64,000 nucleotides of DNA. Source: Flavobacteriaceae bacterium CP2B. Lineage in GTDB: Bacteria > Bacteroidota > Bacteroidia > Flavobacteriales > Flavobacteriaceae. The stretch is from NCBI GenBank assembly GCA_001683825.1, contig LXTR01000005.1, positions 1 through 64,000 on the forward strand, given 5' to 3'. Below the pieces are notes generated by a model. That model was not told the DNA's origin. It was given only the letters and a program-made list of their open reading frames with translations, and searched no databases. The number at the start of each line of letters is the position of its first letter. The first letter of the stretch is position 1. Of the stretch, positions 26,098 to 35,644 are shown one piece after another. Made by a program: the position numbers and the translations under genes.

Positions 26098-27003
26098 TTA
26101 AGAACCTGATTTTATTTTGCTAAGATACATATTTGCCTTTGAAATATTGCCCAGGCCGGTGTAGGCCGCGGCGAGGGCCCTGTACATCTCCGCGGCAAGC
26201 GCGGGGTCGTCCAGGAGGTAATCCAGGCCTTCCTCCATCACGGATGCGGCAAGTGCATACCGGGCCCCGTGGTTCAGTACCAGCCCTCGTGCATAATAGA
26301 AATACGGATAGGAGGGAAACTGCTCCAGGGCTTCCAGGGACAATTCTTCCAACGCGCCGTAATCCTGCTTTTCCAGTAATTCCTGAAGGCTGCTGCGGTA
26401 GGCCTCCAGGGGGTTTTCCTCCTTTTCCATGGGCATGGCCTCCGCCTGATTTCGCTCCAACGAATCCCTGACCAGGGCCCTGAGCTGTTCCGAGAAACGG
26501 GATCGTTCCAGGTCTTTCAATACCTCCAGGGCCGCCTGGTAGTCATTTTTGAAATAAAAAACCCTGGCCAGGTTCTCCCTGAGCCGGGTATTGCCATATG
26601 GGATACGCCCTTTCAGCATCTCCAAAGTATTTCCCTGTCGCAAGGCAGCGGTCACCAGGGTTTCCAGGTACCAAAGGTTGGCGGGGTCGGCCTGCAGGGC
26701 CGCAATCCCATACTCCAGGGCCTGTAGCGGTTGTTCACTGGCCAGGTACGCCTTGGCCAGTTCATGGTCTACGACCGTGTTGGAGGGGTCCAGCCCTTTG
26801 CACTCGAGCAACTGGTTGATCGCCTTGTCATAATTCTCTATTCCTTTCTGTTTCAGCGCCTCGAAAAAACACTCCTGAAACTCATCCGTATTGGCTTCCA
26901 ATGAAACGGCGGCGCTCTCTTCTTCCTGGCCATAAAGGTTCCCGGAAGCCGATATCCCCAGGAAAAACAGCAATATGCATGCCAGTAGTTTCATAGTGTA
27001 CAA
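26098..27003 (-). CDS. Tetratricopeptide-repeat protein, exported
   Basis: A 301-residue protein with a signal peptide (LLACILLFFLGISASGNLYGQ) and at least five TPR-like helix pairs (for instance NYDKAINQLLECKGLDPSN, EQPLQALEYGIAALQADPAN, KNDYQAALEVLKDLE). Such repeats hold other proteins together. An in-frame ATG three codons on (MKLLACI) is an equally good start. It precedes the DUF4292 and EnvC-like genes and follows dut, so it may work in envelope assembly. Confidence 0.85.
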   Translation of the reverse strand: MYTMKLLACILLFFLGISASGNLYGQEEESAAVSLEANTDEFQECFFEALKQKGIENYDKAINQLLECKGLDPSNTVVDHELAKAYLASEQPLQALEYGIAALQADPANLWYLETLVTAALRQGNTLEMLKGRIPYGNTRLRENLARVFYFKNDYQAALEVLKDLERSRFSEQLRALVRDSLERNQAEAMPMEKEENPLEAYRSSLQELLEKQDYGALEELSLEALEQFPSYPYFYYARGLVLNHGARYALAASVMEEGLDYLLDDPALAAEMYRALAAAYTGLGNISKANMYLSKIKSGS

Positions 27004-27038
27004 GAATTTTGGTGGCCGCTAGGAGGGGCCACCCTGTA

Positions 27039-27476
27039 TCAGGACCGCCCGGTACTTCCAAAGCCCCCGGTTCCGCGTTCGGTCACCGAAAGGGAATCTG
27101 CCTCCAGCCATTCGGCCCTTTCATGTTTTGCGATGACCAGCTGTGCCACCCGTTCCCCGGGTTGCAGCGCAAAGGCCTCCGCCGAAAGGTTTACCAAAAT
27201 CACGCCAATCTCACCCCTGTAGTCGGCATCAATGGTACCGGGACTGTTCAATACGGTGACCCCCTTTTTGGCGGCTAGTCCGCTCCGGGGCCGCACCTGT
27301 GCCTCGAACCCCTCGGGAAGCTCGATAAACAAACCCGTAGGAACGATGGCCCGCTCTAAGGATTGTAACGTAAGGGGTTCAGAAATATTGGCCCGGAGGT
27401 CCATTCCCGCAGAAGCCCTGGTTTCATAGGAAGGAAGGTCATAGGCCGATCGGTTTACAATTTTAATCTTCATCAT
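27039..27476 (-). CDS. dut: Deoxyuridine 5'-triphosphate nucleotidohydrolase
   Basis: A 145-residue trimeric dUTPase that turns dUTP into dUMP and keeps uracil out of DNA. All five family motifs are present: [39 protein letters not shown]. The gene overlaps the end of the flippase gene by four bases. Confidence 0.97.
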   Translation of the reverse strand: MMKIKIVNRSAYDLPSYETRASAGMDLRANISEPLTLQSLERAIVPTGLFIELPEGFEAQVRPRSGLAAKKGVTVLNSPGTIDADYRGEIGVILVNLSAEAFALQPGERVAQLVIAKHERAEWLEADSLSVTERGTGGFGSTGRS

Positions 27477-28936
27477 GTACGGTTTAAAAATATTTTCTTT
27501 AGGCGTTCCTTCTCCATCCTGTAGACCAGGAATAAAAATACTAAAAGAAAGAGGCTCCCTATCACCAAATTTCTGTTAAATGTATAAAAGGAAAGGGCCG
27601 ACAGCAGGATGGAGATCCCGAGATAGAAGGTGATCTTCCTGAAATTGTACGGGATAGGGTAGTATTTCCTCCCGTAGTAATACGACAGGCACATCATGGT
27701 CCCGTAGGCCGCGAGGGTGGCGATGGCAGAAGCGTAATAGCCAATGCTGGGGATAAAAAAATAGTTGACCGCAACGGTGATCAGGGCTCCCGCGATAGAG
27801 AAATAGGCCCCAAAACGCGTCCTGTCTGTTACCTTGTACCAAACCGAGAGGTTGTGGTAGATCCCCAGGCAGAAACTGGCCAGGACAATGAGGGGCACTA
27901 TCGCCATGGCTTCCCAATAGGCTTCGTTTTGGATGAATATCAGTTTCAGCACATCGGCAAAGACCACCACCCCCAACAAAATGATACTCCCAAGGATCAC
28001 AAAGTAATTGGTGATCTGCGCATAGGCCCTCTGGGGCTGTTCTGTGGAAGAATGGCTGAAAAAGAAGGGTTCTATCCCAAGGCGGAAGGCCGTGGCGAAC
28101 AAGGTCATGAAAAGGGCCAGTTTATAGCAGGCAGAATACTTTCCCATCTCACTTTTGGCTATTTCTGCCGGGAGCAATTCGGTAAGGAGGTAGCGGTCAA
28201 AGACCTCGTTGATGGTATAGGCGAAACCGGCAATCATGACGGGAAGCCCGTAACGCATCATTCGTTTCCAGAGGATCTTGTCAAAAACATAGTTTTTCCG
28301 CAGGTAGACCCTGCCCATCATCAACAGGGTCATCCCACTGGCGATCAGGTTGGAGATCAGGATGTACGAGATTTCGTAATCGGGTACGTACATCCAATGC
28401 AAAAAGGCCAGGGTGCCGCCTTGCTGCCATTGGGGGAGCAGGAGCAGGAAATAGATATTCAGCCCCAGGTTGAGCCCCACGTTCACGATTTTTACGACGG
28501 CATAGCGCATGGGGCGTTCGGTAGCCCGGAGCCAGGCAAAAGGGACAATCGCCAGGGCATCCAGCGCCAGGATAATCACCACATAGCCCATGTACCTGGG
28601 GTCTATGTTGAGGTAGCCGGCCAAGGTATTATGGAACAGCAAGGCCAGCAGGACAAAGGAAAAGGTTGAAAACACGATAGACAGCAGGGCCGTGGAAACA
28701 ACGTTCTCCTTGTTTTCGTTTTTATTGTAAAACCGGAAAAAAGCGGTCTCCAAACCATAGGCCAGGAACACATTGAAGATAGCAAACCAGGCATAGATAA
28801 GCGTTACCTCCCCGTAGGCCCCCGGGGGCATGACCCTGGTAAAAACGGGCACCAAAATAAACGAGAGCATCCTTGGCAGGACCGTGGCCAGGCCATAGAT
28901 AAATGTTTGCTTGAAAAGTTTTTGGAACAGACTCAA
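27473..28936 (-). CDS. Oligosaccharide flippase-type membrane protein (MOP superfamily)
   Basis: A 487-residue inner membrane protein with about 14 hydrophobic segments, of the polysaccharide biosynthesis (Wzx/MurJ-like) family, which moves lipid-linked sugars across the membrane. [46 protein letters not shown] at the N-terminus is typical. It starts the six-gene operon with dut and the envelope proteins, away from the polysaccharide locus, so it may have a general role such as lipid II-like transport. This last point is inference. Confidence 0.88.
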   Translation of the reverse strand: MSLFQKLFKQTFIYGLATVLPRMLSFILVPVFTRVMPPGAYGEVTLIYAWFAIFNVFLAYGLETAFFRFYNKNENKENVVSTALLSIVFSTFSFVLLALLFHNTLAGYLNIDPRYMGYVVIILALDALAIVPFAWLRATERPMRYAVVKIVNVGLNLGLNIYFLLLLPQWQQGGTLAFLHWMYVPDYEISYILISNLIASGMTLLMMGRVYLRKNYVFDKILWKRMMRYGLPVMIAGFAYTINEVFDRYLLTELLPAEIAKSEMGKYSACYKLALFMTLFATAFRLGIEPFFFSHSSTEQPQRAYAQITNYFVILGSIILLGVVVFADVLKLIFIQNEAYWEAMAIVPLIVLASFCLGIYHNLSVWYKVTDRTRFGAYFSIAGALITVAVNYFFIPSIGYYASAIATLAAYGTMMCLSYYYGRKYYPIPYNFRKITFYLGISILLSALSFYTFNRNLVIGSLFLLVFLFLVYRMEKERLKKIFLNRT

Positions 28937-28959
28937 CAGCGTGCGCGTTAGTTGGCGTT

Positions 28960-28990
28960 TAAAAGTAGCTATTTAAAAGCGTCAAACAAA
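28960..28990 (-). promoter_or_regulatory. Promoter of the flippase-dut operon
   Basis: On the minus strand TTTG (28990-28987), 19 bases, then TACTTTTA (28967-28960), seven of eight matches to the -7 consensus. It lies 24 bases before the ATG at 28936. Confidence 0.6.
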
Positions 28991-29192
28991 GCAGGTTTTT
29001 CTTCCTTTGGATAATTCCCCCTTACTATAAACCTTCCTCCCGCTACGGCCACAGGAGGCTTTTTACGGGATTTGCCACGGGTTGGCGGCTTCCCCCCGGG
29101 CCGACCCAAAAAGCCGTTGCAGGAGGCCCCGCAATGCCCCGGGAGGCACCCTGCCGATGCGCTGGACTTGCCACGCCCGGGCGGGGCGGGAA

Positions 29193-29218
29193 TCAAAAAC
29201 CCCGCTCAGGGCGGGGTT
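29193..29218 (-). terminator. Terminator of the ATP synthase operon
   Basis: On the minus strand AACCCCGC-cctga-GCGGGGTT is followed by TTTGATT. It lies 25 bases after the atpG stop. Confidence 0.75.
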
Positions 29219-29242
29219 CTGTATCTTCTCCGGGGCGTACCC

Positions 29243-30103
29243 CTATTTATTCAATGCTTCGGCTCCGCCTACGATCTCCAGGATCTCATTGGTTATCGAA
29301 GCCTGCCTTGCCTTGTTATAGGTGAGTTTTAACTGGTCTCTCAGCTCTTTGGCGTTATCGGTGGCCTTGTGCATTGCGGTCATCCTGGCCCCGTGTTCGC
29401 TGGCAAAAGAATCGCGTATCGCCTTGTACAATTGTGTCTTGAGTGATTTCGGGATCAGTTGTTCCACGATTTCGGCCTTGCCCGGCTCGTAAATGTAGTC
29501 AGCGCCGGCATCCGTCACGCCTTCAGCCGGTGCTATGGGCAGGAACTGTTCGGTCATTACCTCCTGGGTGGCGGCATTCTTGAATTTGTTATACACCAAA
29601 TCTATACGGTCATAGGCCCCGCCGGCATACAAGTCCATCAGGATTTCGGCAATGGCGGCGACATTTTCAAAGGTCAGGTCATCATAGACACTGCTGTGGT
29701 CGGCCGCGATCCGGTGGCGCTTTTTCAAGATGTCTTTGGCCTTTTTGCCGATGGTGAAAAATTCCACCTGTTGCCCGCCGTATTTGCCTTGCAACAAAGA
29801 AGCGCTTTGCTTGATAATATTGGTGTTGAAGGCGCCACACAACCCCCTGTTCGAGGTGATGGCTACCACCAGGACCTTGTTCAGCTCGCGCTGCTCAGAA
29901 TACGCCCCTCCGCTATCCTCTTCCAGGTTGGCACTCAGGTTCTGCAGGAGTTCGGTCAGCTTATCGGCATAGGGCCGCATCGCCGTTATCGCGTCCTGCG
30001 CTTTCTTCAATTTTGCAGCCGACACCATTTTCATGGCGCTGGTGATCTGCATGGTTGAATTCACCGAAGTAATCCTGTTCCGTATTTCCTTTAAATTCGC
30101 CAT
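29243..30103 (-). CDS. atpG: ATP synthase F1 subunit gamma
   Basis: A 286-residue central stalk subunit that turns inside the alpha/beta ring. It begins with MANLKEIRNRITSVNSTMQITSAMKMVSAAKLKKAQ, the typical N-terminal helix, and ends with the ITNEILEIVGGAEAL C-terminal helix. It is the last gene of the operon, 74 bases after atpA with a hairpin in the gap. Confidence 0.97.
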   Translation of the reverse strand: MANLKEIRNRITSVNSTMQITSAMKMVSAAKLKKAQDAITAMRPYADKLTELLQNLSANLEEDSGGAYSEQRELNKVLVVAITSNRGLCGAFNTNIIKQSASLLQGKYGGQQVEFFTIGKKAKDILKKRHRIAADHSSVYDDLTFENVAAIAEILMDLYAGGAYDRIDLVYNKFKNAATQEVMTEQFLPIAPAEGVTDAGADYIYEPGKAEIVEQLIPKSLKTQLYKAIRDSFASEHGARMTAMHKATDNAKELRDQLKLTYNKARQASITNEILEIVGGAEALNK

Positions 30104-30143
30104 TTCCTATACCTTCGACGGTGGCAGCCTGCAGCCCAACCCC

Positions 30144-30168
30144 AAAAAGGGCCCGGGCGGGACCGCCC
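30144..30168 (-). terminator. Possible attenuator between atpA and atpG
   Basis: On the minus strand GGGCGG-TC-CCGCCC, six more bases, then TTTTT. It lies within the 74-base gap. Partial termination here would lower gamma relative to alpha, but the stem is short and the T-run is separated from it. Confidence 0.35.
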
Positions 30169-30177
30169 CAAAACGTT

Positions 30178-31758
30178 CTATTTCTTATATTTCCCAGCCA
30201 GGTCCTTGCACACAGCCCCCAGGGTATCTACCACCTCATCGGTGAGTTTCCCAGCCTTCAGGGCATCCAATACATCTCTGTGCTTTGCATTCAGGAACTC
30301 CAGGTAATCTTTTTCAAACTCCTTGACCTTATCGACAGGCACATCGCGGAGCAGGTTTTTGGAACCCGCGTAAATGATCGCGATCTGGTCTTCGACGGTG
30401 TAGGGGTCGTTTTGTGCTTGTTTCAAAATCTCCACGTTCCTGCGCCCTTTTTCGATCACGTTAAGGGTAGCGGCATCCAGGTCGGAACCAAATTTGGCAA
30501 AGGCTTCCAGTTCGCGGAACTGGGCCTGGTCCAGCTTCAGGGTACCGGCCACCTTCTTCATGGATTTGATCTGGGCAGAACCCCCCACTCGGGATACGGA
30601 GATCCCCACGTTGATCGCCGGGCGCACCCCCTGGTTGAACAGGTCCTGTTCCAGGAAGATCTGGCCATCTGTAATGGAGATCACGTTGGTAGGGATATAG
30701 GCCGAAACGTCACCTGCCTGGGTCTCGATAATGGGCAATGCCGTTAAGGACCCCCCTCCTTTTACATGGCCCTTCAGCACCTCGGGCAGGTCGTTCATGT
30801 TCTTTGCAATGGCGTCGTCATTAATCACCTTGGCCGCGCGCTCCAGCAAGCGGGAGTGCAGGTAGAATACGTCGCCGGGGTAAGCTTCACGTCCGGGTGG
30901 GCGTCGAAGCAAGAGCGAAACCTCCCGGTAGGCCACGGCCTGCTTGGAAAGGTCATCGTATATGATCAGGGCAGGGCGACCGGTATCCCTGAAGTACTCG
31001 CCTATAGCCGCTCCGGCGAATGGGGCGTATACCTGCATGGGGGCAGGGTCAGAGGCATTGGCAGCCACAATGGTCGTGTATGCCAGCGCTCCTTTATCTT
31101 CAAGGGTTTTGGCAATGGCAGCCACGGTAGAGGCCTTTTGCCCTACGGCCACGTAGATACAATAGACCGGGTTCCCGGCATCGTAAAACTCCTTTTGGTT
31201 CAGGATGGTATCAATACATACCGTGGTCTTCCCGGTTTGGCGGTCGCCAATCACCAGCTCCCGCTGCCCGCGCCCGATAGGGATCATGGCGTCTATGGCC
31301 TTAACCCCCGTTTGCAGGGGTTCGTTTACCGGCTGGCGGAAGATGACCCCGGGCGCCTTGCGCTCAAGGGGCATTTCAAACAACTTCCCTGAAACCGGGC
31401 CTTTCCCGTCTATGGGGTTCCCAAGGGTGTCTACCACGCGGCCCACGATACCATCGCCCACATTGATCGATGCGATGCGCTTGGTACGTTTTACGGTGGC
31501 ACCTTCCTTGATTTCTTTGAATGGGCCCAACAATACTACCCCAACATTGTCTTCCTCCAGGTTGAGCACGATCCCTTCCAGGCCTCCTTCAAACTCTACC
31601 AATTCCCCATACTGGGCATTGGAAAGCCCGTATACCCTGGCGATACCATCGCCCACCTGCAATACGGTTCCTACTTCATCCAGGGAAGCCTTTGCTTCAA
31701 AACCTTCCAGTTGTTTCTTTAAAATTGCCGATATTTCAGCGGCTTTAACTTCTGCCAT
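30178..31758 (-). CDS. atpA: ATP synthase F1 subunit alpha
   Basis: A 526-residue non-catalytic nucleotide-binding subunit of F1. Walker A is GDRQTGKT and the family signature includes [23 protein letters not shown]. It follows atpH by 51 bases. The start is the only Met before [17 protein letters not shown]. Confidence 0.98.
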   Translation of the reverse strand: MAEVKAAEISAILKKQLEGFEAKASLDEVGTVLQVGDGIARVYGLSNAQYGELVEFEGGLEGIVLNLEEDNVGVVLLGPFKEIKEGATVKRTKRIASINVGDGIVGRVVDTLGNPIDGKGPVSGKLFEMPLERKAPGVIFRQPVNEPLQTGVKAIDAMIPIGRGQRELVIGDRQTGKTTVCIDTILNQKEFYDAGNPVYCIYVAVGQKASTVAAIAKTLEDKGALAYTTIVAANASDPAPMQVYAPFAGAAIGEYFRDTGRPALIIYDDLSKQAVAYREVSLLLRRPPGREAYPGDVFYLHSRLLERAAKVINDDAIAKNMNDLPEVLKGHVKGGGSLTALPIIETQAGDVSAYIPTNVISITDGQIFLEQDLFNQGVRPAINVGISVSRVGGSAQIKSMKKVAGTLKLDQAQFRELEAFAKFGSDLDAATLNVIEKGRRNVEILKQAQNDPYTVEDQIAIIYAGSKNLLRDVPVDKVKEFEKDYLEFLNAKHRDVLDALKAGKLTDEVVDTLGAVCKDLAGKYKK

Positions 31759-31809
31759 GTGATCTCAGTATAAATACAGACCGCCCTATGCTTGAGCCGG
31801 CCCCAAAGG

Positions 31810-32349
31810 TTATAAACTTTTAGTAAATTCTCTTTTTATGGTGTTTAATTGGGTGGCAATACTCGCGTCGTACTGCAAATCACCGACCCGCAGCACAAAC
31901 CCCCCCAGAATATCTTTGTTTACCCTGTTTTCGAGGGTGACTTTCTTATCGGTGATCTTCGCCAGCTGCGCCAGCGCCTTTTTTTCCATCGCCTCATTGA
32001 GGGGCACTGCCGTGGTGATATACGCCACATCCTTCCCTTTCAACGCCTCGTGGAGCACAATAAATTTCAACGCCACCTCATTCAGCATGGCGATCCGCTT
32101 ATTGTCTACCAGGAGCGCAATCAACCCCTTGGAAATGGCGTGCTGCTCCTTGAAAATGGCCGTCAGTACCTGTTTCTTGGCCACCCCCTCTACCACAGGG
32201 CTTCCCAGCAAGTCGCTCAGCTGGGGGTGGTCCGAAATGGCCCGCAGGATCGCCCGCATGTCCTTTTCAACGGCTTCCAGGGCTTTGTGCTCCTGACAAA
32301 GCTCCAATGTGGCTTTCGCGTACCTTACAGCTGCTCTGGATTGGTTCAT
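31810..32349 (-). CDS. atpH: ATP synthase F1 subunit delta
   Basis: A 179-residue peripheral stalk subunit joining F1 to the b subunits. The N-terminal helical domain (AAVRYAKATLELCQEHKALEAVEKDM) and the C-terminal LGGFVLRVGDLQYDASIATQLNTIKREF are typical of OSCP/delta. It lies ten bases after atpF. Confidence 0.95.
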   Translation of the reverse strand: MNQSRAAVRYAKATLELCQEHKALEAVEKDMRAILRAISDHPQLSDLLGSPVVEGVAKKQVLTAIFKEQHAISKGLIALLVDNKRIAMLNEVALKFIVLHEALKGKDVAYITTAVPLNEAMEKKALAQLAKITDKKVTLENRVNKDILGGFVLRVGDLQYDASIATQLNTIKREFTKSL

Positions 32350-32359
32350 AGGTGATGGC

Positions 32360-32854
32360 TTAGTTCAGTTTTACCTCCCCCAACATGGTATCGACCAGTT
32401 CGAGTTGTTTGGCTTTATCTGAAAATTTTTCTTTGATGACCTTTTCCGCGATGGCAACAGAGAGTTCGGCTACCTGGCTTTTGATATCTGCCACGGCCGC
32501 TTTTTTCTCGCTTTCGATGGTGGCCTGGGCCTGTTTGATCATCTTGTCGCCCTCGGCTTCAGCGCGCTCTTTGGCGTCTGCCACAATCTTCTCCCGTATT
32601 TCCCGGGCTTCTTTCAGCATGGCTTCCCGCTCTGCCCTGGCTTCTTTCAGGAGTTTTTCACTGTCTGCCGTAAGGTTTTGCATTTCCTTTTTGGCGTCCT
32701 CGGCCGCAGACAAGGCATTTTTAATGGACTCTTCCCTTGATTTTACCGCACCCAGGATGGGTTTCCAGGCAAAACGCTTTAACAGCCATAAGAGGAGAAT
32801 AAAGGTAATGGTCGACCAAAATATCAATCCAATCCCCGGTGTAACTAAATCCAT
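32360..32854 (-). CDS. atpF: ATP synthase F0 subunit b
   Basis: A 164-residue subunit with one N-terminal membrane helix (LIFWSTITFILLLWLLKRFAW) and a long charged coiled coil forming the stator stalk. It lies between atpE and atpH. Confidence 0.96.
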   Translation of the reverse strand: MDLVTPGIGLIFWSTITFILLLWLLKRFAWKPILGAVKSREESIKNALSAAEDAKKEMQNLTADSEKLLKEARAEREAMLKEAREIREKIVADAKERAEAEGDKMIKQAQATIESEKKAAVADIKSQVAELSVAIAEKVIKEKFSDKAKQLELVDTMLGEVKLN

Positions 32855-32932
32855 AATATCCTAGTTTGTTCGTTTTTATTTAAATAAACCGGCCCCAAAG
32901 GCAACCCCCAGGGGGCCGGTAATTCCTGCAAC

Positions 32933-33154
<222 letters not shown>

Positions 33155-33174
33155 TTAAACAAAAACTTTAGTCA

Positions 33175-34254
33175 TTAATGATGTTCGTGCTCCTGTACCG
33201 CCAATCCGATGAAAAGCGCAGAAAGCAAGGTAAAGATATAGGCCTGTAAGAGGGCCACCAGCAATTCTATACAACTCATAAAAATCACAAAGGGCACTGA
33301 GGCTATGGAAGCCCATTCCGTTTCAAAAATAAAGATGAGTGAAATAAGGCTCAAAATGATGATGTGTCCCGCGGTAATATTGGCAAACAAACGGATCATC
33401 AGGGCAAAAGGCTTGGTGAAAATCCCCAGGAATTCCACGATGGCCAGGAGTGGCTTTACGGCCACCGGTACCCCGGGCATCCAGAAAATGTGCTTCCAGT
33501 AATCCTTATTCCCGTAAATGTTGGTCAGTATAAAGGTAAATATCGCGAGTACCATGGTCACGGCGATATTTCCGGTCACATTGGCCCCTCCCCCGGGAGG
33601 AATGGGCAACAGCCCTATCAGGTTGTTGATCCAGATAAAAAAGAATACCGTCAACAGGTAGGGCAGGAATTTCCTGTACTTTGCTTCTCCGATGTTGTTC
33701 TTGGCGATGTCATCCCGCACAAATACGATCAGTGGCTCCATAAAACTCGCGATGCCCCTGGGGACGTTGGCTCCGCTGTAACTCCTGGCGGCCCCTATAA
33801 AGATGCCGAGCAACAGCAGTACCGACAGGAACATGGAGGCCACATTCTTGGTGATGGAAAAATCAAGGGGTTTCTCATTGGTGGGGTGCCCCGCTTCATC
33901 GTAGGTAAGGGTCCCCCCGGCATCGGTCTTATAGATGGTCTCGTGTTCTATGACATAATGCGACCCGCCGCTTTCCACCACACTGTGCCCGTGGTCAAAT
34001 GCCGAAGACATAAAAACCTTTAACCCATTGTCCCATAAAATAATAGGGAGGGGGATGCTGACGCTGTGCCCGCTGTAATCTGCCAGGTGCCATTCATGGG
34101 CATCCAGCACGTGCTCCATGGCCAGTTCTGCCGGGTTGAATTCCTTTTCTTCCGATGCGTTCGCAGGATCTGAAGTTGCAGCGGCCCCTGTGTTAGGAAC
34201 CAGCGCGAGCATTATAGCTGCAAGAAGTACTTTCACGGTTTTTTGTACGCTCAT
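33175..34254 (-). CDS. atpB: ATP synthase F0 subunit a, long N-terminal form
   Basis: The membrane stator that passes protons to the c ring. The C-terminal half is the usual multi-helix domain, with MIRLFANITAGHIIILS carrying the essential Arg. The protein first has a signal peptide (VLLAAIMLALVPNTGAAA) and a His-rich periplasmic region of over 100 residues (AHEWHLADYSGHSV, FDHGHSVV), typical of Bacteroidota. The ATG at 34254 gives 359 residues. The ATG at 34260 is as good. The frame's first ATG at 34302 lies inside the promoter and was rejected. It heads atpBEFHAG. Confidence 0.95.
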   Translation of the reverse strand: MSVQKTVKVLLAAIMLALVPNTGAAATSDPANASEEKEFNPAELAMEHVLDAHEWHLADYSGHSVSIPLPIILWDNGLKVFMSSAFDHGHSVVESGGSHYVIEHETIYKTDAGGTLTYDEAGHPTNEKPLDFSITKNVASMFLSVLLLLGIFIGAARSYSGANVPRGIASFMEPLIVFVRDDIAKNNIGEAKYRKFLPYLLTVFFFIWINNLIGLLPIPPGGGANVTGNIAVTMVLAIFTFILTNIYGNKDYWKHIFWMPGVPVAVKPLLAIVEFLGIFTKPFALMIRLFANITAGHIIILSLISLIFIFETEWASIASVPFVIFMSCIELLVALLQAYIFTLLSALFIGLAVQEHEHH

Positions 34255-34299
34255 ACACATTGCTTTAAGGCCACATTGGTCAACCTCAAAATTTCCGTG

Positions 34300-34329
34300 C
34301 AAAAGTACATATTTTATTCAGACATGAAA
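34300..34329 (-). promoter_or_regulatory. Promoter of the atpBEFHAG operon
   Basis: On the minus strand TTTC (34329-34326), 18 bases, then TACTTTTG (34307-34300), an exact -7 match. It lies about 40-45 bases before the chosen atpB start, and covers the frame's first Met codon. Confidence 0.6.
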
Positions 34330-34386
34330 GGTATTTCCTCTAAATTTTTGATCGGCTTTTTAAGGGCTGCCGGAGGGGCGGAAGGC

Positions 34387-34773
34387 CTAATTTTTTGAAA
34401 TCAGGCGGATGGTAAAATAGGTGTCAAATCCCAAATATAAAAAATAGGGGGCAAAGAAGGCGAGCACCTGTACGAGCAGGTCCTGTACTTCCGAGGAAAT
34501 CAGGGGGTAAAGGAACAATACGGCGGCCAGCATTTTCAGGAAGCCAATGGCAATAAAGGCCATCCCGGTCTTCTCCGAATCCCGCTGGTGGACGAGCAAT
34601 ACCAGCAAATAGCCAAAAAGGGTGAGCAGGACCAGAAAGCCATAGACCTGGAAGAGCGAAAGGTAAAACGCATAGCGGACAGACAGGTACCCCTGCAGAA
34701 AATAATGGAACAGGAAACAGGCGGCGGTAAACAGCAGCAGTTTCCATAGGTATTCACTCATCAGTTTGCTCAT
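34387..34773 (-). CDS. DUF6168 membrane protein
   Basis: A 128-residue protein with four predicted membrane helices and short loops, of the family found before the ATP synthase genes of Flavobacteria. Position and size recall AtpI-type assembly helpers, but no role has been shown. It starts 36 bases after the atpZ stop, and the atpB promoter follows it. Confidence 0.75.
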   Translation of the reverse strand: MSKLMSEYLWKLLLFTAACFLFHYFLQGYLSVRYAFYLSLFQVYGFLVLLTLFGYLLVLLVHQRDSEKTGMAFIAIGFLKMLAAVLFLYPLISSEVQDLLVQVLAFFAPYFLYLGFDTYFTIRLISKN

Positions 34774-34809
34774 TTTCCAATCGGGGTATCTGGTGGATGT
34801 AGCCTGGAT

Positions 34810-35046
34810 TTATTCGTTCATGTTCTTTACCTGCCTGAAAACGTTATAAAGGGCGGCAAAAACCCCAAATAGCGAGCAGATGACGGTATATGCCGAATAC
34901 CGGTTGGGGTACTTCCCATCGAGCCAAACGCCCAGGTACGCCATCCCACCGATGATGATGGCCATTTGCAGCCCAATGTTACTGAATTTGATCCAGGTAT
35001 CCAGGCGGCCCTTCCCATCTTTTTGATTTTCCTTTTCAGATTCCAT
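34810..35046 (-). CDS. AtpZ/AtpI-like protein
   Basis: A 78-residue protein with two membrane helices (FSNIGLQMAIIIGGMAYLGVW and YTVICSLFGVFAALYNVF) and charged ends, the AtpZ/AtpI layout. Such proteins help assemble the c ring or move magnesium beside F0. The start at 35046 (MESEKENQKDG) excludes an Arg/Pro-rich upstream stretch that has no family character and overlaps the bactofilin gene. Confidence 0.88.
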   Translation of the reverse strand: MESEKENQKDGKGRLDTWIKFSNIGLQMAIIIGGMAYLGVWLDGKYPNRYSAYTVICSLFGVFAALYNVFRQVKNMNE

Positions 35047-35146
35047 TGGTTTGGTGTTGTTGCTCTGGCAAAAAAAATCCCGGTCCCACATCATGGGGAC
35101 AGGGCTCACAGTCCTGGTCGGTGGCTGCCGGGTGCCATCACCCCGG

Positions 35147-35644
35147 CTAGCGCAACTTGGCCGTTTCCTTCCCGCTCCTGCGCTCATCGGGCTTGTCTCC
35201 CCCGGCCTTACTGCCCGGGGCAGCCGCCTGGGCGCCCCCTGCAGAAGCGCTTGCTGCGGTGGTGCTACTTCCTCCTTTGCCATTCATGGTGCAGGAGGCA
35301 TTGAAGGTAGCCCCCGGCTCTACTGAAAGCTTGGAGACCACCACGGTTCCTTCGATTACGGCAGAAGCTTTAAGCGACAATAATTCCGAGACCAGGAGCT
35401 CGCCGTTGAAATTCCCTTCGATATCGGCGTTCACGCACTCCACTTTACCATGGATATACCCGTCTTTCCCTATCACCACTTTTCCGGAGGTCTTTACATT
35501 CCCATCCAGTTTTCCATCGATCCTGAAATCGGCCTCAGATATGATCTCACCCTTAATTTTGGTGTTCTTTTCAATTCTGTTGGGTTGCCCTCCTAATTCA
35601 TTCATAGTTCTAGGTTTTTTGTTGTCTGAAAACATTCCGTTCAT
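35147..35644 (-). CDS. Bactofilin (polymer-forming cytoskeletal protein)
   Basis: A 165-residue protein with a central beta-helix of bactofilin type (about 30-120: GEIISEADFRIDGKLDGNV, IGKDGYIHGKVECVNADIEG), which forms filaments at the membrane without nucleotide. The termini are disordered, the C-terminal one rich in Ala, Gly and Ser. Its ATG overlaps the stop of the SprE/PorW gene (ATGA), so the two are translationally coupled. Bactofilins often organise envelope machines, so a link to secretion or motility is possible. Confidence 0.93.
   Translation of the reverse strand: MNGMFSDNKKPRTMNELGGQPNRIEKNTKIKGEIISEADFRIDGKLDGNVKTSGKVVIGKDGYIHGKVECVNADIEGNFNGELLVSELLSLKASAVIEGTVVVSKLSVEPGATFNASCTMNGKGGSSTTAASASAGGAQAAAPGSKAGGDKPDERRSGKETAKLR

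Larger units (their letters stand above)
28937..29242. other. Intergenic region between flippase operon and atpG
   Basis: About 300 bases with the flippase promoter on the left and the ATP synthase terminator on the right, and GC-rich DNA without a gene between them. Confidence 0.6.

Noticed and set aside
29100-29200. Possible tRNA or structured RNA in GC-rich DNA before atpG's terminator
   Set aside because: No cloverleaf or conserved loops could be drawn. Only the terminator hairpin is clear.
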